Part shown: piece after piece, positions 33,467 to 46,700 of the stretch
How positions within the stretch are numbered: position 1 is the first letter of the stretch
How the letters are laid out: every line of letters starts with the position of its first letter
DNA from: Trichopria drosophilae
Lineage: Eukaryota; Arthropoda; Insecta; Hymenoptera; Diapriidae
Direction: 5' to 3'
Assembly (NCBI GenBank): GCA_030407085.1
Contig: CM059582.1
Location: 28,719,001-28,783,000, forward strand
DNA: 64,000 nt
The notes under the pieces: generated by a model
Seen by the model: only the letters and a program-made list of their open reading frames with translations
What the model was told of the DNA's origin: nothing
Databases searched by the model: none
Made by a program: the position numbers and the translations under genes

Positions 33467-34720
33467 TTGTTACATATGACGTCGTCGATACAAATTCAAT
33501 ATATATATATATATATAATACATACAAAAGTCAGTGAAAAAGACAGAGCAGGTCGATCACTAACTACTAAAATATTAATTAAATAATAGCAAAAACAGAA
33601 ATAAACTTACTGATCGTAAAGCAAATACAGAAGAGGGCATATATACCACGCTAAAGGATTATTGCTACCAACGTAAGAGGCTTACAGACGTCTGCAATAC
33701 TACTCAAATACTACTGAAGGTCGTCAAAATACTACTCATATGCTATAAAACTACACTACGTATGATGTAAGTCATTCAAGTCAGTCTTACAATGAAGATG
33801 CACATTCTCCTCGTACTGCATACTGCATTACTGCTCCCCCGCTTAGGGAATGTAGTCTGGCGAAAAACCGTCACGTGATTAAATAAATTCGTTTGAATAA
33901 TATTTCGGATCACGACTCTGTTCAAGTGTCCGGAAATACTGCGAGATCAGAATAAAGTTGATTTTTAGTTTGTGGCCGATCATATTGCACGTTTTATTTG
34001 AAGCCCTTCCACCGGTCGTTAACACCATGTTGTAAATGAACACTGGTAGAATGTTCCAAACGTTGCTGTCAATGTATTATTTACAAATATTACAGATATT
34101 TGTTTCATCACAAATCGGTACGAAGGACATTTATAATTTCGCATAGTTAAACAAAGGCCCTATTCACGTCTGTGCACGCACAGACAAATATATTTCGATT
34201 CATTACATTCAAAACATAGCAAACAATATTTATGTATACAGTAATTATGTGCATGGTAATAAAAATATAGTTAGCAGGCAACTCCTTATGTTTAACAGTA
34301 CTGAAAATATTCTCGAAAACTAAACCGAGAACTAATAGTTATTTTCGTTAGTTAGTTAAAATAACTTTTACACCCGTGATGTCAACATAATTTTTTTCTT
34401 CAGCAGGTGGGAAAAATTGCCATTTTATGCCTTCTGAATCAAAAAATTAGTTTTCAATTACTATCAATTAATATCGTATTAGTAATATAGTTTCGTATTA
34501 CACAAATTTTCCATAATAAACATAAACATTACTGATTGGAAAATAATTCGTAAACGTCTTTAATTTGTGTGATAGAATTAATGGTGATTTTACTCCCCCT
34601 AAATCGAAAAATATTGTTTGCACCGGACGTGGCATTTACGCCCTCATGGAGATTAGGTGACCCTCGGACGCCTAATAACCATTCGGGGCATAAAACGGCC
34701 ATTTCACGCCCGTGGTGTAA
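33467..34720 (-). repeat. LTR-like arm, right (inverted) copy
   Basis: Reverse complement of 29387-30580, with the outer TATATATA and TCGACGACGTCATATGTAAC tail found at 29325-29375. The copy is highly similar to the left one, with few differences over more than 1 kb. The two arms face each other with about 2.9 kb between, of which 1.53 kb is the TTAA element. This forms a large potential cruciform. Confidence 0.55.
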
Positions 34721-35160
34721 AAAGTACTATATGACTTTGCAGCCTTATGTTTAAATATCTCAATAGTGCCACTACACGTTTATTATATGTAAACAGAGTC
34801 AACAAAACTATTACAATAATGATCTACCCGCCCAAAGATGATATTGTTGATGTGCTGTAGGTAAAACTGTTTTTTCTTTGCGAATTACGTTTCGACAACC
34901 TATAATTGAAATGCTCTCATTTCAAGACTATGTGGAGCACTATAAAAATTTGGTTATGCATAGGTATTTAAAAGATCTCGAAAATTTTTCGGTAAGACAT
35001 GTAAAAGATATATTTTAGAGAGCTTCTCGACGTTTTCAAGATATCTTTGACAGATTGAAGCATATCTTTTAAACGTCTTTAAGACATCTTTTTGCTTGTT
35101 GTAATTTGGTTTTGAGGATGTATAAGTTGCGTTCGTTTAATTTATATATATTTTTAACAT
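34721..35160. other. AT-rich non-coding DNA
   Basis: Nothing recognised apart from repeated AAGATATCTTT-type words at about 35000-35090. Confidence 0.4.
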
Positions 35161-35375
35161 CCCTATTCAAAAAATCCACATGGTTACGTGGATTTTTGTA
35201 GAATTTTATGGAATTATGTGGATTTCCACGTAGATTCTATGTGGATTTTCCATGTGGAATTCCACAGGCTGAAAGAAAATCGTTGTGGAATTCTACATGG
35301 AAAATCCCTGTAAAATTCCACATGGAAAATCCACATAGAATCAACGTGGAATTCTACGTGAAAAATCCACATAAT
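35161..35375. mobile_element. Small relative of the ATCCACATGG palindrome
   Basis: It starts CCCTATTCAAAAAATCCACA, nearly the same end as the 1-kb element at 19879. GTGGATTTCC/GGAAATCCAC-type words are arranged as an imperfect palindrome with its axis near 35272. The right terminus is not seen, so the copy is incomplete. This shows that the palindrome is a dispersed family. Confidence 0.6.
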
Positions 35376-35686
35376 GTTAAATTTCTTTAATGGTTATGAT
35401 TTTCGTATAAAACGATTGTAAATTCGTTGCGTATCTAGAAGTATTTATGTATACATAACCTCAATCTTGAAGACCAATAATTATTCGCATATATTCGTTT
35501 GAAAATATTTAATTTCGTAATAAAATTCGCTAACTTTCTCGGAAACAAATCAAATGCAAGCTGAAAATGTCTATACAATCTCAATTCAGATTTAAGATTG
35601 TAGATAACAGATGAATTACACAAAGACCAAAAATTAAGAAAAGTTAAAAAACGAATAATGCTCAACAATTTTTCATTTTATGGGAA
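35376..35686. other. AT-rich non-coding DNA
   Basis: No feature seen; the 77-codon minus frame has no recognisable content. Confidence 0.4.
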
Positions 35687-35688
35687 TA

Positions 35689-36447
35689 CAGTCGACCCTC
35701 TCAATAGAGCCGCTCTCAATAGTTCCACTTCTCTAGATGTCGAACGAGCTTATTCTCCTTCTACTGATATGGAATGTTTTTCTCTCGAATTTAATTTATA
35801 CCTTGTTCTCAGTAGTTCCGCTAAGTAAAATGCAAAATAGCCATCTTGTAACCTTCATAGTAATTTTTTTTTGTTCTAGGCTTGCAATATAAAAAGTGTA
35901 ATACACAGTAGTAATAAAAAGTGTACAAAAGAAAAAAAATTAATATAATACTGATAATATATATAGTACTATTAATTATCTCTGTTAGATTTCCAGTTTC
36001 TTAATTTTTCGTTACTTTACTAATTACAGTTTTTGTTTCGTTTATAATCTGATTTTTTGTTCAAAAGAAAATCGAGCCCCTTTTTTTACTGGCTTCCCTT
36101 TATTGTTATTTTCCTGTGATAACCTCGGTTTCTTCATTTACAGAAGTCTGCGATTCATTGTCAGCCAACCTTCTTTTACGTTTTAAAGCTGACATAATTA
36201 ATTCTTCACAATTTTAAATTAATACTTATTTTATGAATCGCGATCAATGTATTTCCGTATGCGAACATGTCACCTCACAATAATCAAATAAACAAAACAC
36301 TCTCGGGGTCAAGTTCGGCGTACCGGCATTACTGCGAGAAAGCGCAAAAAATTTTTCGCGGATAAGTAGAAATTGAGGGGATCCTCGTTCTTGGACAAAC
36401 ATTGCCCCCCTTTCCGCGTTGCCCGGAATTATTGAGAGGGTTGACTG
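35689..36447 (-). mobile_element. Tigger/pogo-like element, 759 bp, with transposase N-terminal scrap
   Basis: The ends are CAGTCGACCCTCTCAATA and a complement of CAGTCAACCCTCTCAATA, with TA on both sides (35687-35688 and 36448-36449). On minus near 36195 a short frame starts MSALKRKRRLADNE and stops after about 29 codons; this resembles the basic start of a pogo/Tigger transposase. The rest of the transposase is gone. Confidence 0.7.
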
Positions 36448-36510
36448 TAGATAATATTATGGATAGGATTAAAACGTATGTATATACCAGAAATATGTCA
36501 AGAAACCAAA

Positions 36511-37780
36511 TTAACCCCTTAACACCGAAATGCACAGAAACTTTACTGCAACTTCAACGCTTATTATCAATATGAAATAAATTTAAAAAAAAACAAAACT
36601 ATCAGATTCTACCATTTTCAATGCCGCTCTTTCGAATGGTGGTAAGAAAATTTTTAAAAAAGTAAAATTTATATATGATTTTTACATATATAGTAGAAAA
36701 CCATGATATTTTAGGACACGTTTTTTTTACAAATATCGAGTTTTTGATACAATATTTTACTTTGAGTGAGCTAAAATATATTGCAAGGGTGCACTCGATA
36801 GTTGTACTTAAAAGATACACTGGTGTATATTTGAAATTTGTTATGTCAGATTCAAAATGGCCACTGCATTTATAAATTACTTTTCAAAATTTAACTATTT
36901 TTTTCTTGAAAATGATGAACTTTAGAGAACATTTTATAAAAACAATTATGTCTTAGAATAAGTCGAAGAACACCGTCGAATTTTTTCAGAATGTATTGCC
37001 ACAATATTTTATTTTTAAAAAATTCGAAAAATTGAAATTTTGAAAAAGTTATTTAAAAAATCTGAAAAAAATTGGCAGTATTCTTTAACCAATTCTAAGA
37101 CTTTTTGCTTTAAGGACATTTTCTCTAAACCCTGTAGTTTTCAAGAAAATTATTTTCTTAAAATCCATTAAAGTTTAATAATCTTTTTTTTTTTGAAAAC
37201 TATAGACTTTGACGCAAATGTCCATAAAACGAAAATGTCTTGGAATTGGTTAAAGAATACTCTCAATTTTTTTTCAGATTTCTTAAATGATTTTTGTCAC
37301 AATTTCGATTTTTTGAATTTTTCAAAAATAAAAAATTGTGACAATACATTTTGAAAAAATTTTACGGTATTCTTCGACTTATTCTGGAATAGAATTGTTC
37401 TTATAACATTTTCTCTAAAGTCGATAGTTTTCAAGAAAAAAAATTGTTATGAAAAGGAATTTGTAAATGCAGTAGCCATTTTAAATCTACCATCGAAAAT
37501 TTCAAATATACACCAGTGTATCTTTTAAGTACAACTATCTAGTGCATCCTTGCAATATATTTTAGCTAAAGTAAGATATTGTATCGAAAATTCATGTTTT
37601 TCTACTATAATGTCAAAATCATATATAAATTTCAATTTTTTAATCGTTTTCTTCCTGCCATTCACAACAGCGGACTTGAAAATGGTAGAATCTTATAGTT
37701 TTTATTTTTTTTTTAAATTTATTTCATATTGAAAATAAGCGTTGAAGTTGCAGTAAACTTTCTGTGCATTTCGGCGTTAA
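36511..37780. mobile_element. Foldback element, about 1.27 kb
   Basis: Outer strings TTAACACCGAAATGCACAG and CTGTGCATTTCGGCGTTAA are complements. Inverted pairing continues (TTGAAGTTGCAGTAAA, TACACCAGTGTAT, TTTGATACAATATTT) almost to the centre near 37150. Ends contain TTAA. No coding capacity; short frames come from the arms. Confidence 0.65.
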
Positions 37781-37799
37781 CCCTTTGAAGTATACATTT

Positions 37800-38340
37800 T
37801 TCTTTACACGAAAAATGCCTGAAAATTGTTACTCGGGGGTTTTCGAGGTCGCTGATTACGAATCTGAACTCAGATTTTCAAAATTTAATATGGCCGATCC
37901 AAAATGGCGGACCGTAATGTTGAAAAGTTACTACATACATTGGTATGAAACTGGGCACCCCTGGGGTTTTCGGGGTCGCTGATTACGAATCTGGTATTAG
38001 ATGGCAAATCAATAATAACTTTATTTATTTTCGACCAACAATTTAGAACTAAATGACGAATACTTGTAAATTTTTCAGTCGCGAATTATGAAATTTTAAC
38101 ATTCTGGTCCACCATTTTGGATACGCCATATTCAAATTTCCATAGTTTGCAGTCAGATTCGTCATCAGCGACCACGAAAACCTTCGTGTACTAACTTTCA
38201 ACCCGATCAAGAAACTTTTTTTACTTTGGTCGGCCATCTTGGATCGGCCATTTCGAATTTTTAAAATCTCGGGTCAGATTCGTAATGACGACCCTAAAAA
38301 CACTATTATACTAAATTTCAAACAATTATCTTAAAAAACA
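37800..38340. repeat. Degenerate copies of the 122-bp GGGGTTTTCGGGGTCGCTG repeat
   Basis: Words GGTTTTCGGGGTCGCTGATT, ATTACGAATCTG, CAAAATGGCGGACC and CAAGATGGCCGA recur in both orientations. The same repeat forms a clean 122-bp array at 58560-59165 and scattered copies at 44570-44910 and 45150-45310. Non-coding. Confidence 0.55.
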
Positions 38341-38919
38341 GCGCCAATAATGAATTTTTTCAAAAAAATCGTGATTTTCCAATGTTTGTTTACTTATAAA
38401 TCATAAACAATAAACAATTATATCTTAATAACTGCTTTTATACATTCTTGTTTAACTTTAGTAACATAAAATAGCAAAAATACCGATTTTAAATCAGCAA
38501 AAATCAAAGAAATCGAGGTGGTAACGTGGGGTTACCACCATGCTTCTAAGAGTTAATGGGTACGGGGGTTTTAAAGTGGTCCGCCGGTAAGGTAGGCATT
38601 TTCACTAAAAATCGAAAATAAAAAGTGACTGAAACGATTTTTCGAAGTTCGGGCTCTGTAAGGGCAATTTTAATTACTTTAATTGAGAACTGAATTTTCG
38701 GAAATAAGTGGTTCTTATTTATTTCCGAAAACCCCGTAAGGGGGTTCTAAAGTGGTCCGCCGGTAAGGTAGGAAAATTCACTAAAAAATGTAAATTAAAG
38801 GTTACTGAGTAACATTTTTTAAATTCCGGCTTTGTAAAGGCAATTCTAAACACTATAAACACTATACTAAAAAGTATCAAAAATATTAATTGAGAACTGA
38901 CCGAGAATTTTCGGAAATG

Positions 38920-40134
38920 CAGTAGAACCCCTCTCATTTCAACTGGTCATGGGTTTTCAAAATGGCACCGACCCCTCTTATTTGAAATTTCCCCTTACCC
39001 CCTTACTCTACTTAACGCTTTAGTAATATCTGATATCTTTTTATTTTTGTTAGACATCGAATATATTTTAGAGTTAAATTATGTAAAATATATGTATAAT
39101 TTATCTGAAAAATGTGTAGAGAATTTTAAATTTGGATAAAAATGTAACGAGATCACAACCAGGGTTGGGTAAGTAAAATACTAGTTGTATAATACGTAAT
39201 AATACCTTGGTATTATACCATGTATCATACGTAGTTTTCAGGTTTATTTATAATACATCTTTTATACGTCTAGAAACATAACCTCAACAAAATTGAAAAT
39301 TGAGTGATAAAATTGATTGTTATCTGTACATAGATAAAAGTAGTAAAATATCTTCATTCGCATCTGGAATTTGATTCTTGATTACACGATTAAAATGAAT
39401 CGTGGCGGCAGGCCGAGACACCAATTATGGGATGAGCTACATTTTACTAAAGATAAGGATGAAGAAGGTAAAGCCATTGTTATATGCAATCTATGCAAGA
39501 AGTTGTGATTCACAACTCGTGCCTTTATGTGATAAATAAAGACTGCAACCTTTCGCATTTATTTATGGTCATTTATATCTGCATTCGAGTGTAGAAATAA
39601 ACATTTTAAATTTACATTATGCACTTTATTACATATAATTATGAATCAATAATTTTTTGTTTCACAAACAAATACACTGTGATTAAGACCGAAATGAATA
39701 TAGGAGACAGTATTTAACCCAAATTTGCAAATATGATTAATGAGAGCTTCGAATCACTTCAAATTCAGTACTAAGCTGCTGATATTGGATTTGTTTTTTA
39801 TTTTGCAAATGAAAGACTTTTCAATTTTTGTGGAGGTCTTGAAACACGTCATTAAAAATTGACAACATCCTAACCTTCAAATGTGCACTTTTATTTTACG
39901 AAATTAGCAGCTTCTCGAATAATTTGTATGATGTAAATCATGAGTTTGATGCAAAATTTTAAATTAATTTGAAATTTCATTACATATCAGTTTACCGACT
40001 ATACATGTTTGCAAATTTAGGTTAAACGGTATTTACACTGTGTACAACTTTGATGGTGTAAACTGTATCGAGATGTTCGAGCAATGGTGGGGGAAGGCCT
40101 GAGGGGAAACGATTCAAATAAGAGGGGTTCTATG
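38920..40134. mobile_element. Pogo/Tigger-like element, about 1.2 kb
   Basis: Left end CAGTAGAACCCCTCTCATTT; right end is the complement of TAGAACCCCTCTTATTTGAA. The right half (39630-40130) is the inverse of 63422-63945. No transposase frame. Contains the hAT-like fragment at 39160-39510. Confidence 0.55.
39160..39510 (+). pseudogene. hAT-like element 5' fragment with BED zinc finger start
   Basis: It begins CAGGGTTGGGTAAGT, a typical hAT terminus. At 39395 a 37-codon frame has a basic start, a W and then C-x2-C (ICNLCKK), in the order of the N-terminal half of a BED finger, ending at TGA 39506-39508. The second half of the finger (the H residues), the catalytic domain and the right terminus are absent. 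Confidence 0.55.
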
Positions 40135-40325
40135 TGATTTTTATTTATTTCCGAAAATTGAAGGCCAGTTCTTAATTTCTGTTACATTTTCTAGGATACC
40201 GTCTAAAGTAATTAAAATTGCCCTAACAGAACCTGAATTTAAAAAAATCGGTTCAGTCACTTTTTATTTACGATTTTTACTTAAAATTCCTACCTTATCA
40301 GCCAAGCACTTTCGACCCCCTAAAT

Positions 40326-40737
40326 AAATTTTCGTCTAAACGATCCGAAAGAAACGTTTGACAACACTGTAAGAAAACTCAAAAAACCGAACAATGAGTT
40401 AATTTCGAATTTTCCCGCCTTTCTTCTCCAATAAAACGCTGTTGGCGCATACCTTTTCCCCATTTTCCCACCTTCTTGCGTACAAACGCACAGACACGTT
40501 CCAACCAACGCATACACGTATACACACCAACACGCGAAGCGTCAAAATCGTTCCTTCTTTCCACGGATTAGTTCGCAAGCAAGGACCTTTCTGCGTATTT
40601 TTCCAGAACGTCCATTTTTGATCAAATATTTTTGATGTCCGAGTCCGATGGCTGATAACCCGGACACTTTTTCGAGATAAACTCGGTGAAGATTCTACGA
40701 GGAAACACGGAGAAATTCTGTCTACATGGCGGGCACC
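40326..40737 (+). promoter_or_regulatory. Probable promoter and 5' UTR of myotrophin
   Basis: Relative to flanks the stretch 40420-40737 is richer in CpG (CGTATACACACC, ACACGCGAAGCG) and lies immediately before the start codon. No TATA box is evident, as is common for housekeeping promoters. The start of transcription is inferred to lie here. Confidence 0.35.
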
Positions 40738-43700
40738 ATGAGCGAACTTGTCTGGGGCCTAAAAATCGGTGACCTTGATCAGGTTCGAGATATCGTCGAA
40801 AACAAGGTAAGAACAAACAAAATTTCGAAAAATGACAATCGATGCATCTTGCCTCACCTTTTTTTTTACGTCCCAAAAATCGGAGACGTCGATCACGAAA
40901 TGGAGAAACTTTCAACTTTCGAAATGTAAACATTTACATTTTTAATTTCTAAAATGTTTTTAGTTTTTATTTATGCATAAGTTGTAACTGGAGTTGGCAT
41001 TTAAATACACAACAATTCTTCAATTTTTGGGATTTCGGTTTGTTCTCGTTTATTGTTGATGTGCAGTCATCCGGAATGACACTTTCCATTCTCGTATGAT
41101 TGTTCTATACTAGTTAGATACCCAGTAATCGAAAATGCATTCAGAAAAGATTCAAATGTATTCATTTCATCCTATCATGAATACACAAATAAACTTCCAT
41201 AACATTTTTAATGCATATGAATTCGTTTATATCCAAAGATAATATGTACGAAAAAGAACTTGAATTCAATCGAATACATAAATATGTTGTAATGACCATA
41301 TTATTTTTGAATCCATGCAAATACAAATATAATATTGATTTATTAGTGGTACAAATCATGAATCCGTGCGAATGCAAATTTAATATTGGTTTATTAGTGT
41401 TGTAAATTACGAATCCATGCGAATGCAAATATAATAATGGTCTTGATGTTATACATTTCGAATCCATTAAAGCATGCTGTCACACAATTGTGTAAGCCAA
41501 ATAAGAGTTTCGTGTTAAAATGACAATAAATTGTATTATAAATGTCAATAGTAATAATAATAATATTTATTTCAGCAGCATAATATACATTAAATTGTTG
41601 TACATTAAATTGGTAGTTTTGCTTTTTTTTTCGCCTTTTTTTGTTATTTTTGTATATATATTTTATACTTATGTCACGTAAGTGCTTAAAGCACTTGTTC
41701 GTAGCACTGAACAAACTTAACACTATAATTCAAAAAGAGTACTTAAAAAAATATCAAATTTAAATTAAAATTAGTATCCCAGCTTATAAGTGTCTTAGAA
41801 TAATACTGCCGAACCCCAGAAGAAAAGTCGTATTTCCAGTTTTGGTGAAATTAGGATAAAATTATATTTACATTCCTTGAAATACAATACAACATTTTTG
41901 ACCCAGAGAAAATTCAAATTGTACTTTATAAATTGCACAATTGTAAGCATTTTCAAACGGCAGGACATATCTGACTCAGGTAACGGGAAGAAACGGCCTT
42001 AAAATAACCGTTGTAACTAAGGGTTAAGATTCTTTCTATAAACAAGCCTTTCGATGTGGAATTCAATAGACTGGATCGGAGAGATTCCCAAAATTTATTA
42101 AACAAAAGAGTTTGAAAAAAACTTGTTATATATTCTGTAAAATTAAAAGCGCCATCATAAAACTTAAATCTTCTTGCTCCTCTGGTCCAGACGGTATCCC
42201 TTCAGTTTTTATTAACAATTGTATGTCATCATTATTAAGACCGCTTAATTACCTATTTAAAGAATCTTTGGATTGTGGCATTTTCCCGATGAAATGGAAA
42301 GAAACATTTATTACTCCGATATGGAAAAAAGGCTGTAAATCTGACGTAAGCAACTATCGTCCCATCGTAGTTATCAATTGCATTCCGAAACTTTTAGATG
42401 CCATTATAGCAGACAAACTATCGATTGCGTTACGGGATATTATTATAGAGAACCAACATGGCTTTTGTAAAAGCAAATCGACAACAACTAATTTGCTATT
42501 ATTTTCCGATTTTGTATCTGGAGCAATCGAGTCTTATAGTCAGGTGGATTCGATCTACTTAGATTTCTCGAAGGCTTTTGATAGTGTCAACCATTCCTTG
42601 CTTTTATGCAAATTAAATGACCTTGCCTTTTCGGGCTCATTTCTGAGATGGATCGAATCCTATTTGTCTGGTAGAATCCAAAGGGTTAGAATAAAAAACA
42701 TCAGATCGGATCCTTGTATTGTTCCTTCGGGTGTACCACAGGGATCCCATCTGGGTCCAATTTTGTTCAACTTTTTCATTAATGACATTGGTCAAATTAT
42801 AAAGTTTTCAAAATTCCTGATTTATGCTGATGACATCAAAATTTTTAATTTAATCCGATCACCTTTAGATGCATCAAATCTTCAGAAGGATCTAAACTCA
42901 GTTGAGGCGTGGTCTAAGAGGAACGGTTTGAACTTAAATATTTCTAAGTGCAATATTATATCTTTTTCACGAAGGTCTGACAAATTTTTATATAATTATT
43001 GCTTATTTAATGTGCCTTTACTTAGAGTTTATCACGTCACTGATCTGGGTGTCACTATGTCCGATAAATTCACATTTCAGGACCATTTATTAAATGCACG
43101 ATCCAAAGCATCAAAGATGCTGGGCTTTATTCAAAGATCTACCAAAGACTTTAAAAATCCTTTAACGATCTCGCACCTCATACGAGTTCTTGTTTTGCCA
43201 CATTTAGTCTACGCAGCTCCGATCTGGTCACCATACACGCTTTCGGATATTGATCTTTTAGAAGGAGTGCAAAGGAGAGCACTTCGTTATCTGTCATTTA
43301 AATCAGGGAACCCAATGTCCCGTTTTAATCACAGTTATCACGATATAGCTCTCAGTTTTAACTTTCCTACTATCAGCTCAATTCACCGATATCACGATGC
43401 GTTAACTGTTTTCCGAATTCTACACTCACCAGAACTTTTTAATTTATTGTCATTATTCCCTTCTCGTGTCCTTTCTTATTCTTTCCGTAATCACAGAACA
43501 CTTCAGGAATCTTTATGCAGATCGAATTATATATTTAATTATCCTGTCGCTCGTCTTAAGCGTGTCTGGAATAGTCTTAATGTTACTACCCGTGCGATTA
43601 ATTCATTAGCTACTTTTAAAGGTAATGTGCGTATCGTGTACAAATATTATGATTAAATCTTTTGTTTTTTATTTATTCGGTGCGTTTTATATTACTTTAT

Positions 43701-46700
43701 ATTCATTGTATCGCATCTTATTTTCTGTTTATATTTATGTCTGTTTAAATTTTAAATTTTATTTTATTTTGTATACTTGTATTAGTCCTGTAAATGCTGG
43801 CACTATTATTTTTTTTGTACACTTTATCTTGCAAATTTTTATTATTTTATATGATTACCCGTGCAACTGTTCAGCGTCTATTTTTGTATTATTTTTTGTA
43901 ATATTTTGGGTATTTATGTATTGTAACATTTTATTCAAGGACTTACAGTCGGTTTATAAATAAATAGATAAATAAATAAATAAATAAATAAAATTGAAAA
44001 GAATAAAAAATCAAAGTATCATAAATAAAGGACATTCGATTTAAGAAGTCTATAATGTTTTTAAAATGTTACAGAAATATTTTCAAAACGTTTCATATCT
44101 TTGATGTTTACAAAATGTTTTAGAAACGTTACAAAGATTTTAAGCCATTTAACGTCTAGTTCTGAAGTAATTTGTCTTCATAATTTTACACATAGAAAAA
44201 TCATCATCAGCACCGAGTTTTTGAGAAAATTCATTTGTTTCTATAGAAAATAAATATGTAAAAAAAAAACAATAAAATTGTTCTGAATAGTGGCGAATGT
44301 TTGAACAATAAAATTTATCAATAAAGAAATAATCGCTTCTATTCTACAGTTTATTTTTTTACGAGACTGGAATTTACAAAAATGTTTGATCAATTACTAC
44401 TTTAACATCTTTCTGTAATGCATATAGACACAATATAGGGTAGACAGGGGTATAGTCGGCCACTTAACCCCTTCACTGCATATAGACGTCAAAACAGTTC
44501 GTGCCACACATGTGTATGACCGCTATAGTAGCGTCTAAAAAATATGATTCGAGTATCAATGGGTATTATAAGGTTTTCAGGATCGCTGAATTCGAATCAT
44601 TTGTTAAAATTCCAAAATTCAAAATGGCGACCAAAAAGATTAAAAAGATGACAAATCGGGCTAAAAATGTTTACTTGTGGGTTTTCAGGGTCGCTGAATC
44701 CAAATCATTAGTCAAAATTTAAAAATTCAAATTGGCGACCAAAAAAAATAAAAAAGATGACAAATCGGGCTGAAAATGTTTACCGGGGGTTTTCGGGGTC
44801 GCTGAATCCAAATCTTTGGTTAAAATTCAAAAATTCAAAATGGCTACTTCAAAATGGCGAACACAAAGATTATAAAGTTCACAAATCTGGCTGAAAATGT
44901 TTTTTCGGGGTTTTCTTATAGTGTAAATTAAAGAAAATAAAAAATATAAAAAAATATAAAAACCCAAAAGTACAAAAAAATATCAAACAATAAAAAATGA
45001 CAAAAAAAAAATGGAGTCGCTACCGCCACGTCCCCGTTTGTGACTCTGGATTTGACTAAGCGCAGTGTATAGTTACCCTCAAAACTTTCAAATAAGCATT
45101 TGCAACTAGATTTGTTTCACTTCGAATTTTTCTGGTCACTATTTGAAGCTGACATTATGAATTTTTAAATTTTGACCAAAGATTCAAATTCAGCGACCCC
45201 AAAAACCCCTGAGTAAAGATTTTCAGCCAGATTTGTAAACTTATTATTTTTCTGGTCACCATTTTGAATTTTTTAATTTTGACCGAAGATTCGGATTCAG
45301 CGACCCCAAAAACATACAATATAATAACATCATGTTTTAAAAAAAATTGAAAATTTCAGCACATTTTTGGCACGAAACCTTGATTTTCACTGCACTGCTA
45401 AGGGGTTAATGACAAAGTCCCACATTTTTGTATTTTTTTAGTTCTTAAATATTTCTGTAGTATTTGATATTAATTTGTTTAGTATAGTGTACCTATATAC
45501 TTCAAAAGCATTGACCATGTATAATTATATTTCGTTATTTTTCGAAATAAATAAACAAAAAACAAGAAAACCATAAATGATGCAGTGGTCGGCCACTGTT
45601 GAAAAGAATAGAACTTTTTTTATTTATTGCTGTACGGTATCATTCTAATTCGTAATTAACCAAGTTAAGTAATCCATTGTTCAGAATTTCGCAACTTTGT
45701 AACTTCGGAAAAAGTTGTTTATAAAAGAAATTATTACTTTCTTACGAAAAATATGAGAAAACGGTGACATTTGCCATAAAATGGGGCCATGCGTATATCA
45801 GTTAAAATTGCCAAGTGCCACAATTATCTAGTAGAACTAAAGAGTTCGAATAAACTTGTTATATGTTTATTCTACAAAATTGAAAAGAATATATAGAAAA
45901 TCAAAATGTTGGTAAAAATAAAAGACATTTGATTTAAGAAGATTCATTTGTTGATATATAAGATAAAGTTTGTAAGTTTAATAAATTTAAACATCCTGAC
46001 AGGCACTGAATGTCTATAACGTTTTTAAAACGTTACAGAAATATTTTCAAAACATTTGATATCTTCGACGTTTACAAAATGTTTTAGAAACGTTACAAAG
46101 ATTTTGTGCAGTTTGTTTAGCGATTAGTTCTGAAGTAACTTGTCTTCAAGGTTGATGATATTAACAAACATCATCAGGACCGAGTTTTTGATCAAATTCA
46201 TTTGTTTCTACAGAAGATAAATACGTTAAAAAAAATTGGCTGTGAGTTGCGAATATTTGAAATAAAAAATTATCAATAAACAAATCGTCACTTCTATTGT
46301 ACGGTTTATCGTTTGACGAGACTATATATTTTGTTTTTTATATTTTACATACGGACCATTGACCTATAAATAAAATTGTAAATATACTGAAAAAAGCATT
46401 GACATTCATTAAAAATCATACAATAAAGAATATCATTGACAATCCTGAGAAATTTAACAAAAATTACAAAAGTAACCTTTCGGTAATGAATTTCCATTGA
46501 TCAATGAAGAAATTTGACTGGATTACTCTCGTTGTAAAGTCAATTTTTTTACATCGGACTTGTGTCATTTTTTATTTTATTGTAGTAAACAGACATAAAT
46601 TCCCCAGTAACAAAAGATATAACAAATCGCTCCACACCAGGCCTCAACGGCAGGGAAGTTCAACTAAAATGCATCCAAAATTGGGTTTCGGGGAATGTTT

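Larger units (their letters stand above)
38560..40325. mobile_element. Foldback with a pogo-like element inside
   Basis: GTGGTCCGCCGGTAAGGTAGG at about 38577 is repeated in the same direction at about 38752 and has a complement (CCTACCTTATCAGCCAAGCA) near 40290. Inner inverted words (GAGAACTG, TTTTCGGAAAT) flank the pogo-like copy at 38920-40134. No coding capacity. Confidence 0.5.
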
